A DNA stretch of 64,000 bases from Triplophysa rosa (taxonomy: Eukaryota; Chordata; Actinopteri; Cypriniformes; Nemacheilidae), in assembly GCF_024868665.1 (NCBI RefSeq), contig NC_079890.1, positions 33,035,831 through 33,099,830 of the forward strand. Direction: 5' to 3'. The translations under genes were made by a program, and so were the position numbers. The notes under the pieces are model-generated. The model did not search any database and had not been told where the DNA came from. It saw only the letters and a program-made list of their open reading frames with translations. Numbering within the stretch: the first letter of the stretch is position 1; each line of letters opens with the position of its first letter. Below, one piece after another: positions 55,545 through 64,000 of the stretch.

Positions 55545-58500
55545 TATGGAGCCAGAGATATGACAAAACAATCTGAATTTGAATTTCGTAAATCTGAATT
55601 ATTGACAAGTGTTTTTTAACAAAACTGAATATTATATGGGAGTTAAAATAGTTTTGAATTAGATTTTGATTTCGAATTTGAATTTTTTTTACTTGAATAT
55701 TGAACATTTGCAATTTAACACAATTGATTTTTTTTAAGGCAGAGTTTTATAGGCATGCATTTTCAAACAACATATTTTTTGCTCTGAATTCTTAGATTGC
55801 AAATATCCAGTTTTTTTAAAAATACAGCCTCACGTTTTCAAGATGAAGAAGAAATTCGGAACATCAAATTCAATTTTCTAAAATTAAAAACGCAGAAATT
55901 CAGATCGTACAGAAAGTAGGTCAGAGGTCGTCCACAGGGAAGAGTAGAAGATCTCGGAAAAGTCAAACGGAGCGCTTTGGCCACAATGGCCAGTTATTTG
56001 TTCTTATTATCCAATCAAACTCCAAACATGCTGTTTTGGAGAGTGGAACTTCTTGCCTTGCAATAAAAAGGATTTACATTTTCAAATTGCGCCCACGCCC
56101 ACAAGACTACACGGGTTGATCGTTTGTTGTTGCTGCAGCATAGACAAGCTCATACCGCTGCAATCTTAGGCAGCTGCCCGGGACGTGTGCGCTCACTGCC
56201 TGCGTTTTTGCCTGCTGTGCCTCCACTGTTTGCGCTCACTCCCAGCGTTTGCTGTTGGTGCTTTTACCCACTGTGTGCTTAGTGCACGCTCGCTGCCAGC
56301 TGCCCCACTATGCGCGCTGGCTTCCAGCGTTTGTGGGTGCATATACATTTAATATATTAGACATGTATAAAATTTTTATAAAGAACGTTTGTGGGTCCTG
56401 CAAAGTCAATAGCCGGGTTTCCATCCAAAGTTGCGAATTTAGCTTATGCGCAAAATTGGAATATCGCATAAAACATTTTCGAATAAGCACCGTTTCCATC
56501 CAAATAGTCAACCGTCACTTCCTAATAAACTGCCACTAAATATCAGTAAGAAAAGTAAGAGAAGCCACTGAATATAATGATTTTCATATAGAATAATACT
56601 TGCGCAAGCAGACGATTACGAAACACAATAAATGCGGTGCTTTTGTGGATGTCTGCTGTTTGGGAAACACAGTCGTGACAGTTCTAAGAGGCAATTACAG
56701 AAATACTTTGACGACTTTGCTCAGGCATTTAAGAATGAGCATAACAACATTTCTGATGCTGTGTCGCAAGATCAGTTCTCTGGTTAGTCAGGTTACGCCG
56801 TCTCATAGTGCAGTTACGTGGCTTTTTGGGGGAATTTATTCGGCAAATGCGTTTCCATCTCCCATTATTCGCATTAACCCTTTTTCGCAAAAAACTGAAA
56901 AACCACCTCAAGCGAGCGTAAAAACATTTTGCGAATTAAGGGTTTTTAATTCGAAATTTGGCGTTTCCATCACTCGTTGATGCGAAACTTCAAAATGCGA
57001 ATAAAACCAGAGTGATGGAAACCCGCCATGACGTACGTGGCACGCTGCAATAAAAGTTATGTGTAACATTTAATGCTACAATAGAGAGAAAATGAATAAA
57101 CTATGTAAGCTACAGACTGAAATAATAACTTTTGTAATAAAAAAATAGTGTATTGAAATGCTATAACTTTGATCCAGGACACATTTAACGACCAGATGAA
57201 ACAATCTGGACACAACACACGTAAAGATTTTTTCTTATGACCAGAGCCGATTCCAGTCTTTGTCAGTCAGAAAGGAGCACACACCTAACTGCTGTGCCAG
57301 ACCACTACACCACACACTCAACGACTGGACGTTCTGCTGAACCAACAAATCTATCGATCTATGTTATATTCCCGTTTTGTCAGTAAAGCAACCATGATGT
57401 TCGTGATTTTGTATGGTTATGCACTTTCTGTTTCATGCAGATTAAACATTTTGATAATGATAACAAGAGAGCATTTATTCCTCAGGATATAATGTAAGTT
57501 TGTTGTGGATATAGTTCACTATAAATAATATGTTGAGTAATATATGACTGAAAACGCCATACCTTAATATCCAGGTGCATTTTGCTGCGTTCGTTTTGCA
57601 GGCTACTGTATAGTAGATAGAATGTGTTTATTTTTATTTCATTTAGACTGTATTCACTAAAACGCATAAACTGATAGCTTTTTTATTTTGCGTTGACAAA
57701 GTAGGCTATATTTAGCTTAAGATGGAGGTGTGTTCGTTTGCTAAATGAAAATCTTTTTGTTTTAATTGTACCTCATTGCTACTTGTACTTCATATAAATA
57801 AATGAATAAAAGTACTTTAAAACTGCAGTCTTTGTCATTTAAAAAATGTACATAGAAATAACACAACAATAGCTTTTATATTTTTCTCCTCATTTCTCTA
57901 TCTCATTGTTTGTCTGTGTTCAGTCTTTAGCTGTGAACACATATCTGGCATTGTCAGCCATTATGATCAAATTCCATTCATAATATAGTGAAAATAAGAT
58001 TTGATTAAACATGATTAATGTTTACGACTGGCATGCTGGCTGCACTGACAAAAAAATTCCTTTAGCCAAAGAATAGACAACAGTACTATTACACACTATT
58101 TTTTATTAAAGTTTTTATTTCAGTCTAAATGCAGTCTGTAGCTTACATAGTTTATTCATTTTCTCTCTATTGTAGCATTAAATGTTGTACATAACTTTTA
58201 TTGCAGCGTGCCACGTATGTCATTGACTTTGCAGGACCCACAAACGTTCTTTATAAAAATTGTATACATGTCTAATATATTAAATGTATATGCACCCACA
58301 AACGCTGGAAGCCAGCGCGCATAGTGGGGCAGCTAGCAGCGAGCGTGCACTAAGCACACAGTGGGTAAAAGCACCAACAGCAAACGCTGGGAGTGAGCGC
58401 AAACAGTGGAGGCACAGCAGGCAAAAACGCAGGCAGTGAGCGCACACATCCCGGGCAGCTGCCTAAGATTGCAGCGGTATGAGCTTGGCTATGCTGCAGC

Positions 58501-59088
58501 AACAACAAACGATCAACCCGTGTAGTCTTGTGGGCGTGGTCGCAATTTGAAAAATGTAAATCCTTTTTATTGCAATGTAAGAAGTTCCACTCTCCAAAAC
58601 AGCATGTTTGGAGTTTGATTGGATAATAAGAACAAATAACTGGCCATTGTGGCCAAAGCGCTCCGTTTGACTTTTCCGAGATCTTCTACTCTTCCCTGTG
58701 GACGACCTCTGACCTACTTTCTGTACGATCTGAATTTCTGCGTTTTTAATTTTAGAAAATTGAATTTGATGTTCCGAATTTCTTCTTCATCTTGAAAACG
58801 TGAGGCTGTATTTTTAAAAAAACTGGATATTTGCAATCTAAGAATTCAGAGCAAAAAATATGTTGTTTGAAAATGCATGCCTATAAAACTCTGCCTTAAA
58901 AAAAATCAATTGTGTTAAATTTCAAATGTTCAATATTCAAGTAAAAAAAATTCAAATTCGAAATCAAAATCTAATTCAAAACTATTTTAACTCCCATATA
59001 ATATTCAGTTTTGTTAAAAAACACTTGTCAATAATTCAGATTTACGAAATTCAAATTCAGATTGTTTTGTCATATCTCTGGCTCCATA
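55545..59088. mobile_element. Long inverted-repeat element, about 3.5 kb
   Basis: The arms 55,545 to about 57,130 (including an insertion) and about 58,115-59,088 are inverse copies of each other over roughly 970 bp. They start TATGGAGCCAGAGATATGAC at each outer end. CTTTTG flanks both sides (55,539-55,544 and 59,089-59,094), a candidate 6-bp target duplication. The loop of about 1 kb has no recognisable gene. Very long TIRs with 6-bp duplications recall Maverick/Polinton, but no such genes are present. A foldback-type element is equally possible. Confidence 0.8.
56411..57027. mobile_element. TIR element inserted in the left arm
   Basis: AGCCGGGTTTCCATCC at the left is mirrored by GATGGAAACCCGCC at the right. 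The right arm has the uninterrupted sequence (complement caatgac at about 58,219-58,225), so the insertion happened after the two arms existed. AT is the only base pair duplication visible. Confidence 0.8.
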
Positions 59089-59704
59089 CTTTTGCACAAT
59101 GCTTTCTATCTTTAAAAAAATCTCACATGGCACAGATATTGATTGTATTGTAGGCTACTCTTGATGTGTGTTTTAGAAAACCCAGCACTACAGAAGAAGA
59201 TAACTTGGATTCACTATGTAATGCCAAGCCTACTGCAAAGGAGGTCTATGCATACATATTTATGGACATCCACATGTCAGATGTTAACAGATTTGGCTTT
59301 CATCACCTCTGCCAATGAGGATTTATTATACAGTGTGAATAGTGCGTAGTTTTAAGGCTTTGAGCACCTAAAACTACAGTGGTTCAAAACATACCGTGTA
59401 AAATATTTCACACTATCCTTTATGAACACAATATACCAATCTAATCATGCAATCGATCGATTTTTAAAAACAGCATGGATTCATCATTCTCTGCCTTTCA
59501 CAATCCTGCCTGCCTGTGAAAGCTTTGAATCTGCAGCAGTGTTTCAAAGCGCTTATCACTTGCGGTGTGGGAAAACGAAGGCTTGTCCGTGGCCCAGTTG
59601 GCCTAACATCAGACCTGAAAAGTATTCAAGTTGAAATTATTCGGTCTATATCCCTAGTTTGTTGATATGAAAACCTTTGATAGCCTACCTAAGATTAATA
59701 GATA

Positions 59705-60780
59705 AATAAGTCAAGTCAAAGTTTATTTATAAAGCACTTTTTTTAAAAACACCATGTGTTTAACAAAGCGCTGTACATACATATGGGAAGATAAATATCA
59801 ATGATAAAACCAGTCAAATAAAATAAAAAACAATAAATCAATACATGGAAGCAGCTCTCATATAGTGTCAAAAGCCAAACTATACAAATAAGTTTTAAGA
59901 CTAGATTTAAAAGCAGCAAGTGTCTGCTTCTGTCTAATGTAGAGGGGCAAGCTATTCCAGAGCTTCGGGGCCACCACTGCAAATGCCCGGTCCCCCCTAC
60001 TCTTTAGCTTAGCCCGAGGGGCAGTCAAAAGTAAATGGTCAGCAGACCTAAGAGCTCTCAATGGAGCATACGGCTTAATCAAGTCGGACAAATATTTAGG
60101 GGCTAAACCATTGAGAGATTTAAAAGCAAAAACTAACATCTTAAATTGTATCCTAAACTGGACCGGTAGCCAGTGAAGAGAGGCGAGAACCGGGGTGATA
60201 TGTTCCCGCTTACGTGTGCCAGTCAACAGGCGTGCAGCCGCATTCTGGACCATCTGCAATCTGGAAATGGAAGTCTGACTTGCGCCTATAGGCTATTGCA
60301 GTAGTCCAGGCGAGTCGAAATGAAAATATGTAAAATTCTTTCAAAGTCTTTAGGAGACAGGAAAGATTTCACCTTAGTGAGTTGTCGCAATTGGAAAAAA
60401 CTAGATCTAAGTACTGAGTTAATCTGTTTATCCAGTTTAAAGTCACAATCCATGATAACACCTACATTTTTAACATAGGGTTTCACAAGTGGTTTAAGCT
60501 CTCCAACGTCCAAGACTAAAGACTCACAATTACCACCCGGCGTAAACAGCATAACTTCCGTTTTGTTTTCGTTGAAATTAAGGAAATTTAGTGCCATCCA
60601 GGCCTTGATTTCCTCAAGGCAGTGCAGTAGTGCCACTAAACGGCCAGTATCCTTCTGTTTCAGAGGCAGATAAATAACAATAAATAAATAATAAATAACA
60701 AAAGATAAAAAATAACAATGAAACACTTATTTAAAAGAATAAAACAGAAAGAAAGCAAGGACATGAAAGTGCATTTAGTT
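59705..60780 (-). mobile_element. L2-type LINE fragment, 5'-truncated
   Basis: Minus-strand frames carry the C-terminal part of a non-LTR reverse transcriptase: NENKTEVMLFTPGG, then DFERILHIFISTRLDYCNSL, then QMVQNAAARLLTGTRKREHI, TPVLASLHWLPVQFRI and FKSLNGLAPKYLSDL. One frameshift lies near 60,285. The 3' end reads through a ctttatttataaagcgctt-like motif near 59,715-59,745. The upstream endonuclease and catalytic core are missing, so it is inactive. Confidence 0.85.
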
Positions 60781-60947
60781 AATGCACAGCTAAATAAATG
60801 TGTTTTGATCTAGTCTAAACTTAAATGAGGAGAAAACACTTGTTCTGTATTAGGTAAATACACTCAAATGTCTTAATTAGTGTTCCGTCTGTGTATGTCT
60901 GTCATTAAAATTTTAGTTTTACCTGTAATCCGTTTTAAGTATTAGTT

Positions 60948-60990
60948 TTCTTCTCTCTCTCTGTCTCTCTCTCTCTCTCTCTCTGTCTGT
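60948..60990. repeat. (CT)n microsatellite
   Basis: A CT-rich run with occasional CTGT interruptions, between the LINE fragment and the receptor pseudogene. Confidence 0.85.
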
Positions 60991-61109
60991 TATGTTTCTC
61001 ACATGTTATATCTCTGATGACCTCATTGATGTGGTGTTTTTACTTCACTTAGGTGTGTTTCGAATCCTATCCCTGAATTCAAAGCTTCAGGCATATTGGA
61101 TAGAAACAC

Positions 61110-61266
61110 AGACCGAATAAAGATGCTTGGCATTATCTGTCTGCTGGGCATCGGACAGGGTCTGGTGTTCCTTTGCTTTAGCTATGTGAGCGCGGCTGAC
61201 CTTTGGTTCTGCATATTCAAACCTCAGATCAGGAAGGCTGTGGCGCTTCGAAGACGTCAAAATTAG
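61110..61266 (+). pseudogene. ADGRG receptor fragment, TM6-TM7 region
   Basis: The frame reads MLGIICLLGIGQGLVF, matching LGLMCLLGITWGLVFF of gene 1 exon 11, then LWFCIFKPQIRKAV and a stop TAG-type end. The conserved TW of TM6 is GQ here. No other exon of this copy was found nearby, and transposons fill the space upstream. It looks like the remnant of a third tandem copy. Confidence 0.7.
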
Positions 61267-61947
61267 AACCAGCAAGCAGTTACAGCATCATCAGCAAGAT
61301 GCTTTAAAACAGATAATGGGTTCTCAAGACATACTCAGATGCATCCTTGCCCAGACAGAGAAAAGATTTTATTAAGATATGATGCGTTTATAGGGCTTTT
61401 TTGTAATAAACAAAGCATGTTTCCGATGGGTTGATATTTCTTACCGTTTGCCGTTGTGTAGTCTGTAAACAGCAAAATGGGTCATTATAGTATTATATAA
61501 ATGCAAATGATTACCGTAAAATGAATGTGAGAACAAGACTGCCCATTGTCTTTGGCCAACGGTACAGCCGGGGAGGGATTTCTGAAGCCACAATATTTGA
61601 GTTTGGCTACTGTTTAGTAGTTTTGCATTAGCTGTCACAACTTCCATGGAAAGCAGAATGGTAAGTAGAGTAAAACCAAAGTATAGATTCAGAAAAATAT
61701 TTATATTTGATGGTAAAGAGTGTTTTTATAACTAAGGCACTTTAAAATAGAGAGACTTGTGATTAAAATGAAATGAATGCTAATTGAATGAAGGAACTTT
61801 TGACTAATATATAACCAAAAATGATATGATTTTACTGTCAGTTTGTCTGCGATGGTCTTACTGTCTGTTGGTTTACTGTAATTTCCACGTCTGTGTTTTT
61901 ACCTCCAAAAAACATTTGTTTCAAAGTTGTTCCACAGAGTTGCATAT
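61267..61947. other. Region upstream of ADGRG gene 2
   Basis: No coding exon is supported. A possible non-coding 5' exon ends at about 61,661 (ggaaagcagaatg before gtaagt). The acceptor ttccacag at 61,931-61,938 precedes the start exon. Confidence 0.35.
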
Positions 61948-62014
61948 ATGACACTGCTTCTGGTGGTGATCCATAACATAGATGGAAATAAAGCTGGTCC
62001 TGCACAAGCTTTTG
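61948..62014 (+). CDS. ADGRG gene 2, exon 1
   Basis: It encodes leader MTLLLVVIHNIDGNKAG. Sequence around the ATG matches gene 1 (agttgcatatATGACAC against agctgaatatATGACAC). Confidence 0.7.
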
Positions 62015-62904
62015 GTAACTATTAAAAAACACTTATTTGTAATAATACAACGTTTGGTACATTTAAAGAGATGAAAAATGAAAATGATGAGAGAAAAGAA
62101 AGATATTTTGCGGAATGTTTGTAACATCTAATTTTTTTATTTTCTTATCTGTCAAGGACATCTAACACGATACAATGACACTATAGAGCTTTCCATCTCA
62201 GCAGAACTCAACATTATCGTGAATGACGCCATTAAGGGATTATCTTGTAATTTCAGGGATTATCGATGCTATATTGAATGTTCCTTTCACAATTTCTTTG
62301 AAAACGAAAACTTCACCACATCAAAAAAAATGTTTGTACATGTGAAAAATGATGCAAATACCACAGTGGACTTTATCATAGGTAAGCAATATGTTATCTT
62401 CCATATACAAATGAGCGTTTATTGCATTTATCCAGTTACATCGTAGTGTTGGGAGAAATGTCGGTCATAGGCTGGTATTTTACTTAGCAGTTACCTTTTC
62501 TTCCAGGTGACGCAGAAGATGGTAACTCATCTTGTACTGTGATAGCATGTTTGCAAAACGATATAGATAATCTCTTGAAAAGAAAAGAGGAACGGATGAA
62601 GATCCCGCACGATCTGTTCAACATTCCAAATATAAAAAAATCGTGTTCAAGAAACTTCAGTGGTTACGTTAACTACACTAGGTAAATTGATGCTTTGTTA
62701 AAGTTTTAAAGACTCTTCGTTAAAGTGATCCTATGAACAAGGTTTTATGTTTACTCTCTACGCAGGGTGGAGAAGAAAGCCATAAACAGCGTTATACAGA
62801 TGTCTAGTCAATCCCAGATCTACAGTGGTGAGGATCTTGCCTTGAGTGTGGTTAAGATGGATTTGAACACGACAAACCAGTCTGTAGCAGTCGCCGCTCC
62901 ACTT
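61948..62904 (+). CDS. Second ADGRG-type receptor gene, 5' part, runs off the window
   Basis: Exons are 61948-62014 (MTLLLVVIHNIDGN, leader, ends in phase 1), 62157-62381 (phase 1-1, Cys-rich: GLSCNFRDYRCYIECSFHNF), 62507-62681 (phase 1-2: SSCTVIACLQNDIDNLLKRK) and 62766-62904 (phase 2-0: VEKKAINSVIQMSSQSQIYS, then LSVVKMDLNTTNQSVAVAAP). Together they code for 202 residues of ectodomain. Exon sizes and phases match gene 1 except for the extra 225-nt second exon. The GPS and seven-helix part should lie beyond 64,000. The 1-kb stretch after exon 4 holds only transposons. It is an ectodomain of an adhesion receptor by homology to gene 1. No membrane part is seen in the window. Confidence 0.8.
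62157..62381 (+). CDS. ADGRG gene 2, exon 2 (absent from gene 1)
   Basis: It is 225 nt with phase 1 at both ends, so it can be gained or lost without breaking the frame. It encodes about 75 residues with three Cys and NFT/NTT glycosylation motifs. Confidence 0.78.
62507..62681 (+). CDS. ADGRG gene 2, exon 3
   Basis: It is 175 nt, phase 1 to 2, the same length and phases as gene 1 exon 2. It includes IPHDLFNIPNIKKSCSRNFS. Confidence 0.8.
62766..62904 (+). CDS. ADGRG gene 2, exon 4
   Basis: It is 139 nt, phase 2 to 0, parallel to gene 1 exon 3 (145 nt). The shared core is VVK(M/I)D(L/V)NTT. Confidence 0.82.
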
Positions 62905-63010
62905 GTAAGACTCCAATCTCACATATGTCTTGCGTTCACATTGTTTCTGGAATAACTCATAACATGAATCATTCATGTTTATTCCACCTAATTGTTGGTG
63001 GCGGTTACGT

Positions 63011-63233
63011 TACAGGGATAGTTCACCCGAATGAAAATTCTGCCATCATTTACTCACCCTCTTGTCATTTTAAACCTGTTTGATTTTCTTTCTTCTGCAG
63101 AACACAAAAGAAGATATTTGAAAAAAATGGCAATGGGTTCCACCGTTGTTCTTTAAAATATCTTTTGTGTTCTGCAGAAGAACGAAAGTTTGAAATGACA
63201 AGATTTTCATATTTGGGTGAACTATCCCTTTAA
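63011..63233. mobile_element. Type A MITE, shortened
   Basis: It reads cagggatagttcacccgaatg at the left and GGGTGAACTATCCCTTTAA at the right, in intron 4 of the second receptor gene. Confidence 0.75.
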
Positions 63234-63687
63234 AGGTGCAGTTTGTAACAATTTTGCAGTAAAATATCCAAAAACCACTAAGCTAGTGTTATATATTTTG
63301 TTCAGCTGAGTACTTACAATATCTCAAAAAAATCGCCATTGTGACACAGTGACACGGGGCTGTGCAGTCGCCTGGCAATGGCGTCAAATCCGCGTTACAC
63401 TTTGTTACCGCCTTAACAACAGTGTCGTTGACAAATGCAGAAGTGTCTAGCATCTAGCAAGCCACTAACTTCTTTCGAGCAGTCACTTATGTATGGACCA
63501 CAATTATTTCCCACAATTATAAAACTTTACCTCATCCGCTAACATGATTTCTCGTTCCCGTCTGACTGATGGCCATCAGTGGTGGAGCTGAAGAAAACAG
63601 ATCCCATCATTCCACGCTTCTTCTCTGCATTGTTGTTGTTTTGATCGTGCGCCCCCTAGCGGCGGTTTTTACAAACTGCACCTTTAA
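63230..63687. mobile_element. TTAA-flanked TIR element (type E), 458 bp
   Basis: TTAAAGGTGCAGTTTGTAA at the left is mirrored by TTTACAAACTGCACCTTTAA at the right. It shares its left TTAA with the right edge of the previous MITE. No coding content. Confidence 0.82.
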
Positions 63688-64000
63688 CTATATTGATTTA
63701 TATTTGTGTGCAAAATGTAAAAACAAAGTAGGGCGTTGCAGTATACTAGTATTGACAGTAACCGCCCTATGCAAAGAAAATATTTTCCTATATATAAACC
63801 CTTAGTTTGTTCAATCATTCATTATTTGATTCCAATATATTTATTATTAAATAATACTAAATAACATATTAAATAATATGTGTTGTATTGTATTATATTT
63901 TATACATTATATACATTTACTCATTATATCTTCCAGTATATTTCCATATAATTTTGTTTCATTAGGGCGTGATATGAATAGCCTTGATTATTATCCAGAA
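63688..64000. other. Intron sequence, AT-rich
   Basis: It is AT-rich and simple, with no exon, repeat family or terminus that I can identify. The next receptor exon should lie beyond the window. Confidence 0.5.

Noticed and set aside
55519..55713. A 64-residue frame nearly repeated at 58,926 on the other strand
   Set aside because: The two are the mirrored arms of the inverted-repeat element. AT-rich sequence without domain content.

Overview
The window looks like teleost genomic DNA, most likely from a cyprinid. It holds intron-rich vertebrate genes in AT-rich DNA, and the same TTAA-flanked palindromic elements, hAT-type elements, tRNA-derived SINEs and L2-type LINE remnants recur throughout. 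The species was not determined.

Positions 1-27,100 are dominated by one minus-strand gene. All ten of its coding exons can be read and together give a 645-residue membrane-type matrix metalloproteinase, mmp15 (MT2-MMP). The features seen are the cysteine switch, the furin site, the [11 protein letters not shown] zinc site, the hemopexin domain, a transmembrane helix and a short tail ending in a [13 protein letters not shown] motif. Its 1-10 kb introns are full of small DNA transposons. Intron 9 holds a decayed second copy of part of exon 10. The first coding exon lies next to a CpG-richer stretch at about 26.6-27.1 kb, the likely promoter region.

Positions 27,700-44,830 contain no host gene that I can support. 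A nested transposon assembly fills most of this stretch. Long inverted termini at 31,980 and about 44,825 bound a roughly 12.85 kb CACTA/EnSpm-like element. It carries a frameshifted transposase gene with C2H2 fingers, a tnp2-like core, a PB1-like domain and a SAMD3-like C-terminal region. Inside it sit a pair of hAT-like termini, two other TIR elements (one containing a coherent three-exon mini-gene of unknown identity), and a very young non-autonomous LTR retrotransposon with a GC-rich minisatellite in its gag region.

Positions 45,000-64,000 hold an adhesion GPCR cluster of the ADGRG type on the plus strand. The first copy is complete: 12 coding exons, 552 residues, with a GPS and seven transmembrane segments. 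A pseudogene fragment of a further copy lies at about 61.1 kb. The first four coding exons of another paralogue run off the right edge. MMP15 and the ADGRG5/1/3 cluster are also near neighbours on human chromosome 16q, so the pairing fits an old vertebrate linkage. Between and inside the receptor genes are nested hAT elements, a solo LTR, a SINE, a 3.5 kb element with roughly 1 kb inverted arms, and an L2-like LINE fragment.

All coordinates were read by eye. Exon borders rest on GT/AG sites and reading-frame phase and are self-consistent in both complete genes. Transposon family names rest on termini and target duplications, not on database matches.
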